Numbered from the stretch's first letter, positions 43,491 to 53,139 are shown. The stretch is 61,214 nt of DNA from Pelagibacterales bacterium SAG-MED30 (GCA_014653775.1 JACWEA010000005.1:1-61214), one strand, 5' to 3'. A program made the numbers and translations. The notes: generated from the sequence alone by a model not told the origin.

Positions 43491-44834
43491 ATGGATATTT
43501 TTTTAACAAATAATTTAACAAATAAAAAAGAGCGGTTTGTCCCTAGAGATAATAAAAATATTGGAATGTATGTTTGTGGACCAACAGTTTATGATGATCC
43601 ACATATAGGTAACGCTAGACCATTAGTTGTTTTTGATATTCTTTTTAAGTTACTTAAGAATAAGTTTGATAATGTCTCTTATGTAAGAAACATAACTGAT
43701 ATAGATGATAAGATTATTAAGTCATCTCGAGAACAAAAAATATCTACAAAAGAACTTACAGATAAAGTTACCAAAAGTTTTTTAGAGGATTGTAAATATT
43801 TGAATTGTGAAAATCCTACACATCAACCAAAAGCAACAGAACATATTGATTTAATGATTGAAATGACCAATGAGTTGATCAAAAAAGGTTTTGCCTACGA
43901 AAATAATAGACATGTTTATTTTGAAGTAAAAAAATTTTCAGATTATGGACAACTATCAAATAAAAAATTAGAAGATTTGATAGCTGGATCAAGGGTAGAA
44001 ATAAGTGAGAATAAAAAAAATTCAGAAGATTTTGTACTATGGAAACCTTCAAATAAAGATGAACCTTTTTGGGATTCACCTTGGGGAAAAGGACGACCAG
44101 GATGGCATTTAGAATGTTCTGCCATGTCAAAAAAATTTTTAGGAAAAGAATTTGATATTCATGGTGGGGGAATAGATCTAGTTTTTCCTCATCATGAAAA
44201 TGAAATAGCGCAATCTAGGTGCGCAAATCAAACTAAAGTTTTTGCTAATTATTGGATTCATAATGCTTTTATTACTATGTCAAATGAAAAAATGGCAAAG
44301 TCTCAGGGAAATATTCTAAAGATTAAAAATTTTAGAAAAAAGATTAGTGGTCAAGTTATTAGATTGGCACTAATGAGTGCACATTATAAACAACCTTTAG
44401 ACTGGAACAATAAATTATTAGATAATTGTCAGTCCACTTTAGACAAATGGTATCGTGTTTATTCACAAGATATTAAATCTATTAAACTTACTGATGAAAT
44501 TTTAAAACCTTTATATGAAGATTTAAATACTCCTGGATATATTGCTAATTTACATCAACTCTATGAAAAAGCGAATATGGGTCAAAATAAAGAATTATTT
44601 TTATCAGCTTGTAAATTTATAGGTCTATTAAATGAAAATAAAGAACAATGGGAAAATTATAAAAAAATTAATGCCTCTATAACTGTAACAGACATAGAAA
44701 GTAAAATTGATTTAAGAAATAAAGCTAGAGCAAATAAAGATTATAAAGAAGCAGATAGAATTAGAGATGATTTATTAAACAAAGGAGTTTTAATAGAAGA
44801 TAAAGATGGTAAAACTCTGTGGAAATTTAAATGA
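43491..44834 (+). CDS. cysS: Cysteine-tRNA ligase
   Basis: Charges tRNA-Cys. A 447-residue class I synthetase: MYVCGPTVYDDPHIGNARP with the HIGN motif and zinc Cys, WHLECSAMSKKFLG, DIHGGGIDLVFPHHENEIAQS with zinc ligands, and KMAKSQGN. The C-terminal anticodon-binding part is slightly short compared with the 461 residues of E. coli. Overlaps cimA by four bases. Confidence 0.96.
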   Translation: MDIFLTNNLTNKKERFVPRDNKNIGMYVCGPTVYDDPHIGNARPLVVFDILFKLLKNKFDNVSYVRNITDIDDKIIKSSREQKISTKELTDKVTKSFLEDCKYLNCENPTHQPKATEHIDLMIEMTNELIKKGFAYENNRHVYFEVKKFSDYGQLSNKKLEDLIAGSRVEISENKKNSEDFVLWKPSNKDEPFWDSPWGKGRPGWHLECSAMSKKFLGKEFDIHGGGIDLVFPHHENEIAQSRCANQTKVFANYWIHNAFITMSNEKMAKSQGNILKIKNFRKKISGQVIRLALMSAHYKQPLDWNNKLLDNCQSTLDKWYRVYSQDIKSIKLTDEILKPLYEDLNTPGYIANLHQLYEKANMGQNKELFLSACKFIGLLNENKEQWENYKKINASITVTDIESKIDLRNKARANKDYKEADRIRDDLLNKGVLIEDKDGKTLWKFK

Positions 44835-46432
44835 GTAAAGAGAGATTATATATTTTTGACACAACACTAAGAGATGGAGCTCAAACACAAGGAGTTGATT
44901 TTTCTATTGAAGATAAGGAAAAAATTGCTTCAGCGTTAGATAATTTAGGTGTTGATTATATTGAGGGGGGATGGCCAGGAGCTAATCCAACGGATACAGA
45001 GTTTTTTCAGAAAAAACATAATTTTAAGAATTCAAAACTTACATCTTTTGGAATGACTAAAAGATCAGGTCGTAGTGCTGAAAATGATACTGGATTATCA
45101 GCTTTAATAAATTCGAACACACCAGCAGTTTGTTTGGTTGGCAAATCTTGGGATTTTCATGTTGATGTTGCTTTAGAAATAACAAATGAAGAGAATTTAG
45201 AAAATATAAGAGAAAGCGCAAAACATTTTATAAAAGCGAAAAAAGAATTCATGTTTGATGCTGAACATTTTTTTGATGGATACAAGGCGAATTCGAAATA
45301 TGCGCTTTCTTGTATTAAAGCTGCTTATGATGAAGGAGCTAGATGGATTGTCTTATGTGATACAAATGGAGGAACACTTCCACATGAAGTATCTAGAATT
45401 GTTTCAGAAGTTTCAAAAGTTATACCGGGTGAAAATTTAGGAATTCATGCACACAATGATACAGGAAATGCAGTTGCGAATTCATTAGCAGCTGTTCTAT
45501 CTGGTGCACGACAAATTCAAGGTACAATAAATGGCTTAGGAGAAAGATGTGGTAATGCAAATTTAATGTCTTTAATACCTACATTTTTTTTAAAAAAAGA
45601 TTTTTCATCTAAATTTGAGACAGGAATTAAAACAAAAAATATTAATAATTTAACTGAATGTTCTCGATTATTAGATGAAATTTTAAATAGGAAGCCAAAT
45701 CAACATTTGCCATATGTAGGAGCAGCTGCTTTTTCTCATAAAGGAGGCTTGCATGTTTCTGCGGTTCAAAAAGATCCAAAAACTTATGAGCATATTAATC
45801 CAGAAGATGTAGGCAACACAAGAAACATAATAGTTTCGGATCAATCTGGTAAATCAAATATTATTTCAAGATTAAAAAGTATAAAAATTGATATCAAAGA
45901 AAATGATCCTAAAATTAAAAAATTATTGAACGAAGTTAAAGACAGAGAGTTTATTGGATATAGTTATGATGGTGCAGACGCTTCATTTGAATTATTAGCA
46001 AGAAGAATAATCGGTGAAATACCAAGATATATATCAATTAACGAATATGATGTTTCAGTTAAAAAAAATAAACTTGGAGAAATTGTTTCTTCTGCAAAAG
46101 CTCAATTAGAGGTTGATGGTGAGAAAATAATTTGTGAAGGTGAGGGCAATGGTCCAGTTAATGCTTTAGATAATGCTATTAGACAAAATGTAGATCGATT
46201 AGCTAAATACTCAAAATATTTAAAAGATTTAAAATTAGTAGATTATAAAGTTAGAATTTTAAATACAGGTACTGAAGCTGTAACAAGAGTTTCAATTGAG
46301 AGCACGGATTCCGATGGAAAAAATTGGTTTACTATAGGTGTGTCCACAAACATCATAGAGGCTTCATTTAAAGCATTAGTAGATAGTTTAGATTATAAAC
46401 TTTTTAAAGATAATGCTCCAGCCAGCAAATAA
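44831..46432 (+). CDS. cimA: (R)-citramalate synthase
   Basis: Condenses pyruvate and acetyl-CoA to citramalate for the threonine-independent isoleucine route. A 533-residue DRE-TIM enzyme: IFDTTLRDGAQTQGVDFSIEDK, GGWPGANPTDTEFF, FHVDVALEIT, HAHNDTGNAVANSLAAVLSGARQIQGTINGLGER, and HKGGLHVSAVQKDPKTYEHI. The GWPGANP motif and LeuA-like dimer domain at the C-terminus (INxxGTEAVTRV region) favour CimA over LeuA. ATGA overlap with cysS. Confidence 0.92.
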   Translation: MSKERLYIFDTTLRDGAQTQGVDFSIEDKEKIASALDNLGVDYIEGGWPGANPTDTEFFQKKHNFKNSKLTSFGMTKRSGRSAENDTGLSALINSNTPAVCLVGKSWDFHVDVALEITNEENLENIRESAKHFIKAKKEFMFDAEHFFDGYKANSKYALSCIKAAYDEGARWIVLCDTNGGTLPHEVSRIVSEVSKVIPGENLGIHAHNDTGNAVANSLAAVLSGARQIQGTINGLGERCGNANLMSLIPTFFLKKDFSSKFETGIKTKNINNLTECSRLLDEILNRKPNQHLPYVGAAAFSHKGGLHVSAVQKDPKTYEHINPEDVGNTRNIIVSDQSGKSNIISRLKSIKIDIKENDPKIKKLLNEVKDREFIGYSYDGADASFELLARRIIGEIPRYISINEYDVSVKKNKLGEIVSSAKAQLEVDGEKIICEGEGNGPVNALDNAIRQNVDRLAKYSKYLKDLKLVDYKVRILNTGTEAVTRVSIESTDSDGKNWFTIGVSTNIIEASFKALVDSLDYKLFKDNAPASK

Positions 46433-47299
46433 ATGAAAATTAAAAAATTTTCGAAAAAACCCAAAAATTTAAATGAAAGATTAGGAGCTAAACCAATTAT
46501 TTGTTATCCAAATGAAAATTTAGAAAATGAAAATTTAAAGCTTCTTCATAACGCAAGAAAATATATAGAAAAAATAAATGAAGTTATAATTCCCCCAAGA
46601 GATGCTAAAACATTTAATGTTAAATCTGGTAATTTTTTTAGAATAGAAAGTATAGAAGGTCCTCAAGTAGGTGATTTAAATTTATTTCAAGCAAATAATC
46701 TTGATGAAAAATTTTATTCAGGAAAAACTAGAGCTCTTTATGGCACTCATATTTCAGTAGGAGATAAAATGTTAAGTAGTTTTCCATATTTAAGGTCCTT
46801 AGCTACAATTACCTGGGATACTTTAGATTGGTACGGTTATGATAAAGATGGTGCATCAGTTCATGATGTAATAGGAACTCGTTGTGATCCCTATACCTCA
46901 AAATTGTTATCAGGAGATGATTATCATTATTGTTGTCACTCAAATTTATCAAGAGCGTTAGCTAAAGAAAAAAAAATAAATATTAACGATGCAGAAAAGA
47001 TTGTCCATGATGTTTTAAACGTTTTTATGTTGACTGGTTTTACTAATGATACAAAACAATACTTTATGAAATCAAGTCCAGCTAGACCAGGAGATTATTT
47101 AGAGTTTTTTGCTGAAACTGATTTATTAGGTGTTTTATCTACTTGCCCTGGTGGTGACTGTGGTTCTGAACATTCATCAGATGTAGCTAAGTGTTATCCA
47201 TTAAAAGTTACAATATGGAATGTAGATAAAGAATATTTAAATGGAGTGAGACTATCAAACATTTCTTCTTATAATAGAAATCATGGTTTGGCTAAATAA
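46433..47299 (+). CDS. DUF1989/urea-carboxylase-associated family protein
   Basis: A 288-residue protein of the DUF1989 family. VIIPPRDAKTFNVKSGNFFRIESIEGPQVGDLNLFQANNL is the N-terminal half pattern, RCDPYTSKLLSGDDYHYCCHSNL and PGDYLEFFAETDLLGVLSTCPGGDCG the C-terminal, with the CPGGD motif. Paired relatives form a carboxyguanidine deiminase; a single gene is present here, so that activity is unsure. It starts directly at the cimA stop and ends two bases before trmJ, so it sits in an amino-acid/tRNA operon. Function not known. Confidence 0.72.
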   Translation: MKIKKFSKKPKNLNERLGAKPIICYPNENLENENLKLLHNARKYIEKINEVIIPPRDAKTFNVKSGNFFRIESIEGPQVGDLNLFQANNLDEKFYSGKTRALYGTHISVGDKMLSSFPYLRSLATITWDTLDWYGYDKDGASVHDVIGTRCDPYTSKLLSGDDYHYCCHSNLSRALAKEKKININDAEKIVHDVLNVFMLTGFTNDTKQYFMKSSPARPGDYLEFFAETDLLGVLSTCPGGDCGSEHSSDVAKCYPLKVTIWNVDKEYLNGVRLSNISSYNRNHGLAK

Positions 47300-47300
47300 T

Positions 47301-48014
47301 ATGAACAAAAAAAATATTTCTTTTATTTTACACAAACCACAATTATCAGAAAATATAGGAGCTTGTGCTAGGGCAATAAAAAATTTTAATTTTAATAAAT
47401 TAATTTTAGTAAATCCGAAACCTATTTTTCCTAATGATAAAGTTTTAGCTACATCTGTTGGAGCAAAAAATATAATTAATCAAAGTAAAGTTTTTGATAA
47501 TTTAGAGAAATCCATTAAAAATATTGATATTGTGATTGCCACTTCAGCTAGATTTAGAAACAAAAATATTAAACATATTAACCTAAATGATTTAAAAAAA
47601 ATTGATTTTAAAAAAAAAATTGCTTTTTTATTTGGATCTGAAGCATCAGGTTTATCAAATAATGAAATAAGTTATGCGAATTATACTCTTCAAATTCAAA
47701 CTAATCCTGAATTTAGATCTTTAAATCTTTCACATAGTTTAATAATCATTGCTTTTCAAGTTTCAAATTTATTAAGCATGAAAACTAATATTTTTAAAAA
47801 ATCTGATAAAATTAAATCTGCATCAAAAAAGGACATTCAATCAATGTTAAAAGTTTGTCTTAAAAATCTTGAGGAGATTAATTTTTTTAAACAAGAAGAA
47901 AAGAAGCCAATAATGTTAGAAAATTTAAGAAATATTTTTTATAAAATGGATTTATCAGATAAAGAAACTCGTATTTTATCTAGTGTATTTGCTAGTCTAG
48001 GCAAAAAACGTTGA
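47301..48014 (+). CDS. trmJ: tRNA/rRNA 2'-O-methyltransferase, TrmJ type
   Basis: A 237-residue SpoU-family (SPOUT) methyltransferase with the deep-knot C-terminal sequence. ISFILHKPQLSENIGACARAIKNF is the motif 1 region, IAFLFGSEASGLSNNEI motif 2, and LQIQTNPEFRSLNLSHSLIIIAFQV motif 3, matching TrmJ (2'-O-methylation of position 32 in tRNA). I start at ATG 47301, one base after the DUF1989 stop; the ATG at 47283 would overlap. Context is translation genes (cysS, rpsD). Confidence 0.88.
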   Translation: MNKKNISFILHKPQLSENIGACARAIKNFNFNKLILVNPKPIFPNDKVLATSVGAKNIINQSKVFDNLEKSIKNIDIVIATSARFRNKNIKHINLNDLKKIDFKKKIAFLFGSEASGLSNNEISYANYTLQIQTNPEFRSLNLSHSLIIIAFQVSNLLSMKTNIFKKSDKIKSASKKDIQSMLKVCLKNLEEINFFKQEEKKPIMLENLRNIFYKMDLSDKETRILSSVFASLGKKR

Positions 48015-48042
48015 TTGACAAAATATTAAGTAGGCTTATAAA
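48015..48042 (+). promoter_or_regulatory. Strong promoter giving a near-leaderless rpsD mRNA
   Basis: Perfect TTGACA at 48015-48020 and TATAAA at 48037-48042 with 16 bases between. A start seven bases after the -10 box falls near 48049, only about five bases before ATG 48054. No Shine-Dalgarno fits in that space. Confidence 0.75.
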
Positions 48043-48053
48043 ACCCTATTCGA

Positions 48054-48671
48054 ATGACAAAAAGATTAAACTCTAAACATAAAATAGATAGAAGATTAAA
48101 AGTTAATTTATGGGGTAGACCTAAAAGCCCATTTAATACTAGAGCGTATGGTCCTGGACAACACGGACAAACTAGAACTTCAAAACCATCTAACTATGGT
48201 ATTCAGCTTAATGCCAAACAAAAATTAAAAGCTTATTATGGAAATATAAATGAAAGACAATTCAGAAATATTTATAAAAAAGCTACAATGCTTAAAGGTG
48301 ATACAAGTGAAAATCTTATTGGTCTTTTAGAAAGAAGACTTGATGCAATTATTTATAGGGCAAAGTTTTCAACTACAATATTTTCAGCTAGGCAATTAAT
48401 AAACCATGGTCATGTTAAAGTTAATAATAAAAAGGTTAATATAGCTTCTTATTTAGTTAAAGAAGAAGACACAATAGAAATTAGAGATAAATCAAAACAA
48501 TTAGCAATTATTGACATTGCTCTAGCAAATAAAGAAAGAGACACTCCAGAATATATTCAGATGGATGAAAAAAATAAAAAATTAAAATTTGTTAGAATTC
48601 CAAAGTTTGAGGAAGTGCCTTATCCAATAGTTATGGAACCTAATTTGGTTGTTGAATATTATTCTAGATAA
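48054..48671 (+). CDS. rpsD: 30S ribosomal protein S4
   Basis: A 205-residue S4, a primary 16S rRNA binder. [100 protein letters not shown] (S4 RNA-binding domain) and [10 protein letters not shown] at the end match the alphaproteobacterial type. It stands outside the usual alpha operon, with its own TTGACA promoter overlapping the trmJ end. Confidence 0.96.
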   Translation: MTKRLNSKHKIDRRLKVNLWGRPKSPFNTRAYGPGQHGQTRTSKPSNYGIQLNAKQKLKAYYGNINERQFRNIYKKATMLKGDTSENLIGLLERRLDAIIYRAKFSTTIFSARQLINHGHVKVNNKKVNIASYLVKEEDTIEIRDKSKQLAIIDIALANKERDTPEYIQMDEKNKKLKFVRIPKFEEVPYPIVMEPNLVVEYYSR

Positions 48672-48673
48672 TA

Positions 48674-49006
48674 TTATTTTTTAAAATTAATTCCTTTATT
48701 TTCTAAAACTTTTTTAAGCTCTCCACTTTCGTACATTTCTTTAACAATATCACATCCACCAACAAATTCTTTTTTGATATATAGCTGGGGTATAGTAGGC
48801 CAATCACTAAAAACTTTTATTCCTTCTCTCAAATTTTGATTTTCCAAAACATTTACCCCTTTAAAACTAACTTCAAGAATTTTTAACATATTCGATACAG
48901 TCATAGAAAATCCACACTGAGGAGCATCAGGTGTTCCTTTCATAAACAAACATACTTCATTATTATCTATATGATCTTGAATTATATCTTTAGTTTGATC
49001 GTCCAT
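48674..49006 (-). CDS. grxD: Monothiol glutaredoxin, CGFS type
   Basis: A 110-residue Grx4-family protein for iron-sulfur cluster transfer. VCLFMKGTPDAPQCGFSMTV has the CGFS active site and FSDWPTIPQLYIKKEFVGGCDIV the glutathione-binding TIP and GG motifs. It is the last gene of the map-pur-bolA run and lies one base from bolA; BolA is the known partner of CGFS glutaredoxins, so they likely form a [2Fe-2S] complex. Confidence 0.95.
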   Translation of the reverse strand: MDDQTKDIIQDHIDNNEVCLFMKGTPDAPQCGFSMTVSNMLKILEVSFKGVNVLENQNLREGIKVFSDWPTIPQLYIKKEFVGGCDIVKEMYESGELKKVLENKGINFKK

Positions 49007-49236
49007 TATTTTTCCTTTGTTTTTATTGCTAGCGCATGTAATTCATTACCCATTTTACCTTGTAAAGAATTATAAACCATTTTGTGTTGTTCTATTTTGC
49101 TTTTACCAGAAAATTGTGAGGATGTTATTATTGCAGAATAATGATTTCCATCACCTGCTAAATCTTGAATTTCAATCAATGCATCAGGCATTGCTTCTTT
49201 AATATATTTTTCAATTTCTTTTAAATCCATTGCCAT
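49006..49236 (-). CDS. BolA family protein
   Basis: A 76-residue BolA-like protein: MAMDLKEIEKYIKEAMPDAL, GDGNHYSAIITSSQFSGKSKIEQHKMVYNSLQGKM and LHALAIKTK. The conserved HY and HxxV/LY positions fit the iron-sulfur-binding group that pairs with Grx4. I use ATG 49236, two bases after the purL stop; the longer frame to 49263 overlaps purL. Next to grxD. Confidence 0.92.
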   Translation of the reverse strand: MAMDLKEIEKYIKEAMPDALIEIQDLAGDGNHYSAIITSSQFSGKSKIEQHKMVYNSLQGKMGNELHALAIKTKEK

Positions 49237-49238
49237 TA

Positions 49239-51428
49239 TTAACTCATATAATTGGTTAACCAATTAGTATTATAAGATTTTAATTCGTCAATTGTAAGTT
49301 TTGTCTTATCGTTAATAATCATATATTTATCAATAATAACTCCCAATTCTTCATGATGAACAGAGTTTTTATTCAAAATTTTAACAACTTCCTTTAAATC
49401 ATCTCTTTTAATTTCTATTATATATCTTCCTTGATCTTCGGAAAAAAAATACTCAATTTCATTCATTAAATTTTTTGATTTTTTTATTTTAATTCCTTTT
49501 CCTCCTTTTATACACATTTTGCTTATTGCGGTGATTATTCCACCTAAAGAGACATCATGTGCACTTTTAATATAATTTTTTTCAATTAAGCTTAATAAAG
49601 ACTCTCCATTATTCTTTTCATTAAATAAATTAACTTCAGGTGGTGGACCATTTTTTTCATCTAGTATTGTTCTAGCAAATATGCTTTGATCAATATGACC
49701 TTCTGTTTTTCCAATGGACAAAACTAAGTTATCAATTTCTTTAAAATCCATTGAGATCATTTTTTTATAATCTTTAATTAAACCAACTCCTCCTATTGAA
49801 GGAGTAGGTTTTATTCCAGCTTCTTTTGTTTGATTATAAAAAGATACATTTCCTGAGACCACTGGAAAATCTAAATATTTACTTGCTTCCCCAATTCCTT
49901 GAACACATTCAACAAATTCACCCATATTATCTTTATTTTCTGGACTTCCAAAGTTAAGACAATTAGTTATCGCAATTGGTGTGGCTCCTACAGAAATTAA
50001 ATTTCTCCAGCTTTCTGCTACCACTTGTTTTCCACCAGTTAATGGATGAGCCCAGCAATATACAGCAGAAGAGTCAACTGATGCAGCAACTGCTTTATCT
50101 GTTCCATGTATTCTTACTACACCAGAGTCTCCTCCAGGTTTTTGAATGGTATCTCCCATTACTGTATGATCATATTGTTGCCAAATCCATTCTTTACTGC
50201 ATATATTTTGATTAGATAAAATTTTCTTTAAAACATCTTTTATTTTTAATTTACTGAAAGTTTCATTTTTAATTTTATTTTTTTTTGGTAATTTTGATTT
50301 TTTCCATTCTCGGTCATACAAAGGAGAGTTTTCTACCAATGTGTTGACAGGAATATTTGCTACCTGTTCATTATTAAAAAATAATTCGATTTTTTTTGAA
50401 TTTGTTGTTTTACCAATCACTGCAAAATCTAAATTCCATTTATCAAATATTTTTTTTGCTAATTCTTCCTTACCATTTTCTAAAATAATCAACATTCTTT
50501 CTTGACTTTCGGAAAGCATAATTTCGTAAGGTGTCATTTTTGTTTCTCTGCACGGAATTTTATTCAAATTAATTTCGATTCCTAAATTTCCTTTGGACGC
50601 CATTTCAATACTAGAAGAAGTAAGACCAGCCGCTCCCATATCTTGAATAGCAATGATTGAGTCACCTGACATAAGCTCTAAACAGGCCTCAAGAAGAAGT
50701 TTTTCAGTAAAAGGATCACCAACTTGGACAGTAGGTTTTTTTTCTTCAATTTTTTCATCAAAACTAGCTGATGCCATACTAGCTCCATGGATACCGTCTC
50801 TACCTGTTTTAGACCCAACATAAATTACGGGTTTGTTCAAACCTGTGGCTTTTGAATAAAATATCTTATTTTTTTTAACTAATCCTAAAGTCATTGCATT
50901 AACTAAAATATTTCCATTATACGAACTATCAAAAGATGTTTGACCCGCGATTGTGGGTACACCCATACAATTTCCATAGCCTCCAATTCCATGAACCACT
51001 CCTCTTAAAAGATTTTTAGTTTTTTTATGTTGTGGAGATCCAAAATGTATTGAATTTAAGTTAGCGATGGGTCTTGCTCCCATTGTAAATACATCTCTCA
51101 TAATTCCACCTACACCTGTAGCAGCACCTTGATAAGGTTCTATAAATGATGGATGATTATGGCTCTCAATTTTAAATACTATTGCATCTCCATCTTCAAT
51201 ATCAATTACCCCAGCATTTTCACCTGGTCCTTGAATAACTTTTTTTCCTTTAGTAGGTAATTTTTTTAAATGAAGTCTAGAAGATTTATAAGAACAATGT
51301 TCATTCCACATTGCTGAAAATATTCCAAGTTCTGTAATATTTGGAGTTCTTTTTAAAAGATCACAAATTTTCTTATATTCATCTGATTTAAGACCATGGT
51401 CTTCAGCCACTTTTTGGTTTACTTCCAT
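49239..51428 (-). CDS. purL: Phosphoribosylformylglycinamidine synthase subunit PurL
   Basis: A 729-residue small-type PurL that works with PurS and PurQ. KRTPNITELGIFSAMWNEHCSYKSSR, GPGENAGVIDIEDGDAIVFKIESHNHPS (His and metal site), GAATGVGGIMRDVFTMGARP, and SGDSIIAIQDMGAAGLTSSS are visible; the second AIRS-like half follows with GGDSGVVRIHGTDKAVA. Ammonia comes from PurQ. One-base overlap with purQ. Confidence 0.96.
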   Translation of the reverse strand: MEVNQKVAEDHGLKSDEYKKICDLLKRTPNITELGIFSAMWNEHCSYKSSRLHLKKLPTKGKKVIQGPGENAGVIDIEDGDAIVFKIESHNHPSFIEPYQGAATGVGGIMRDVFTMGARPIANLNSIHFGSPQHKKTKNLLRGVVHGIGGYGNCMGVPTIAGQTSFDSSYNGNILVNAMTLGLVKKNKIFYSKATGLNKPVIYVGSKTGRDGIHGASMASASFDEKIEEKKPTVQVGDPFTEKLLLEACLELMSGDSIIAIQDMGAAGLTSSSIEMASKGNLGIEINLNKIPCRETKMTPYEIMLSESQERMLIILENGKEELAKKIFDKWNLDFAVIGKTTNSKKIELFFNNEQVANIPVNTLVENSPLYDREWKKSKLPKKNKIKNETFSKLKIKDVLKKILSNQNICSKEWIWQQYDHTVMGDTIQKPGGDSGVVRIHGTDKAVAASVDSSAVYCWAHPLTGGKQVVAESWRNLISVGATPIAITNCLNFGSPENKDNMGEFVECVQGIGEASKYLDFPVVSGNVSFYNQTKEAGIKPTPSIGGVGLIKDYKKMISMDFKEIDNLVLSIGKTEGHIDQSIFARTILDEKNGPPPEVNLFNEKNNGESLLSLIEKNYIKSAHDVSLGGIITAISKMCIKGGKGIKIKKSKNLMNEIEYFFSEDQGRYIIEIKRDDLKEVVKILNKNSVHHEELGVIIDKYMIINDKTKLTIDELKSYNTNWLTNYMS

Positions 51429-52111
51429 TATTTGATATTATTTATTAAATTTTTAAAAAATAAAGAACCATCTTCTCCTGACAAACTTTGGTCTATCATT
51501 CTCTCTGGATGAGGCATCATTCCTAAAACATTTTTTTCTTTATTAAAAATACCAGCAATATTTTTTATTGATCCATTAGGATTATATTGCTCTTCAGTCT
51601 CACCACTTTTATTACAATAATAAATAGCTATTTGATTATTGTCCTGAATTTCTTTAAGTTGGTCTTTTGTACAAAAATAGTTTCCTTCATTATGAGCTAT
51701 ATGTAACTCAAAAATATCTTTATCCAGATTTTTAAAATAGAGATTTTCTTTATTATCTAATTTTACAAAAACATTTTTGCAGATAAATTCTAAATATTTA
51801 TTTCTTAACAAAACTCCTGGAACTAAGCCTGTTTCCACTAATATTTGAAAACCATTACAAATTCCCATTACTAATCCACCTGATTTTGCAAAATTGATTA
51901 CTGATTGCATTATTTTTGATTTTGAAGCCATGCTTCCACATCTTAGATAGTCACCATAAGAAAAACCACCTGGCAATACTACCAAATCACTTTTTGGTAA
52001 TTCATTATCATTATGCCAGATCATCTTATTTTTAAATCCAAATTTTTTCAAAGCAACATCCATATCTCTATCACAATTTGAACCAGGAAAGGTTATTACT
52101 GAAGATTTCAT
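51428..52111 (-). CDS. purQ: Phosphoribosylformylglycinamidine synthase glutaminase PurQ
   Basis: A 227-residue class I glutamine amidotransferase supplying ammonia to PurL. VITFPGSNCDRDMDVALKKF, LPGGFSYGDYLRCGSMA, VMGICNGFQILVETGLVPG with the nucleophile Cys, and MMPHPERMID with the His are all present. Preceded by purS with a three-base gap. Confidence 0.95.
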   Translation of the reverse strand: MKSSVITFPGSNCDRDMDVALKKFGFKNKMIWHNDNELPKSDLVVLPGGFSYGDYLRCGSMASKSKIMQSVINFAKSGGLVMGICNGFQILVETGLVPGVLLRNKYLEFICKNVFVKLDNKENLYFKNLDKDIFELHIAHNEGNYFCTKDQLKEIQDNNQIAIYYCNKSGETEEQYNPNGSIKNIAGIFNKEKNVLGMMPHPERMIDQSLSGEDGSLFFKNLINNIK

Positions 52112-52114
52112 TAA

Positions 52115-52357
52115 TTATTGTGTTTCAATAATTTTATAATTTTCTATGACAAGATTAGCTAAAAGTTTTTTACACATATCTTCAACCAATCCCTTAGCTT
52201 TTTTTGGATCATTTTCTTTAACATCGATTTCAAAATATTTTCCTTGTCTGATTTCATTTACATCTTTAAATCCCATACCATCTAAAGCCTGATGAATTAC
52301 TTTACCCTGAGGGTCCAACACATCTTTTTTTAGAGTTATAACTGCAGATATCTTCAT
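52115..52357 (-). CDS. purS: Phosphoribosylformylglycinamidine synthase subunit PurS
   Basis: An 80-residue PurS that bridges PurL and PurQ. VITLKKDVLDPQGKVIHQAL is diagnostic, followed by MGFKDVNEIRQGKYFEIDV and CKKLLANLVIENYKI. Overlaps purC by four bases (ATGA). Confidence 0.94.
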   Translation of the reverse strand: MKISAVITLKKDVLDPQGKVIHQALDGMGFKDVNEIRQGKYFEIDVKENDPKKAKGLVEDMCKKLLANLVIENYKIIETQ

Positions 52358-53139
52358 TTACTCTTTTTTTTAACAGATGATAATTTTGTTACATTAACTG
52401 CAGTTACATTAGATTGTTCATGTAAAATACCCAATCTTTTAGCAACTTCCGTATAAGCAGGAATTAAATCTCCAAGATCTTTTCTAAATCTATCTTTATC
52501 AAGTTTTTTGTCAGTAAGTGAATCCCATAATCTACATGTGTCAGGACTAATTTCATCTGCAAGTATAATTTCATTTTTTCCATTATTCTTTACTCGTCCA
52601 AACTCTAATTTAAAATCAATTAGTTTAATTCCAATTCCTCTAAACATTCCAATCATGAAATCATTTATTCTTAAAATCATTTTTTTAACTTTTTCTATTT
52701 CATTTTTGTTTGCCCATTCAAAAGCATAAATATGCTCTTCAGATATTAACGGATCTCCTAGAGCATCATTTTTTAAACAATACTCAATTAAAGGCTCTTT
52801 AAGGACGGTTCCGTCTTCAATACCTAATCTTTTTGTAATAGATCCTGTAGCTACATTTCTAACAATGAATTCAATAGGTATGATTTCGACTAGTTTAATA
52901 ACTTGCTCTCTCATATTAAGTCTTTTGATTAAATGATTTTTAATTCCTATTTGAGATAAATTTGAAAGAATATATTCTGAAATTCTATTGTTTAAAACTC
53001 CTTTACCCTCAATAATACTTTTTTTTTGATTATTAAATGCTGTTGCATCATCCTTAAAGTATTGAATGACTAAATTCTTATCAGTTGTAGCGTATATAAT
53101 TTTAGCTTTACCTTCATAAAGTTTTTTACCTTTTTTCAT
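52354..53139 (-). CDS. purC: SAICAR synthetase
   Basis: Couples CAIR with aspartate using ATP. A 261-residue protein with KKLYEGKAKIIYATTDKN, YFKDDATAFN, IEFIVRNVATGSI, LIDFKLEFGR and LADEISPDTCRLWD as conserved metal/ATP sites. Shares TAATG with purB and ATGA with purS. Confidence 0.95.
   Translation of the reverse strand: MKKGKKLYEGKAKIIYATTDKNLVIQYFKDDATAFNNQKKSIIEGKGVLNNRISEYILSNLSQIGIKNHLIKRLNMREQVIKLVEIIPIEFIVRNVATGSITKRLGIEDGTVLKEPLIEYCLKNDALGDPLISEEHIYAFEWANKNEIEKVKKMILRINDFMIGMFRGIGIKLIDFKLEFGRVKNNGKNEIILADEISPDTCRLWDSLTDKKLDKDRFRKDLGDLIPAYTEVAKRLGILHEQSNVTAVNVTKLSSVKKKSK

Noticed and set aside
49239-49263. Longer BolA reading frame overlapping purL
   Set aside because: The extra residues precede the conserved start and run into purL; ATG 49236 fits the family and the operon spacing.
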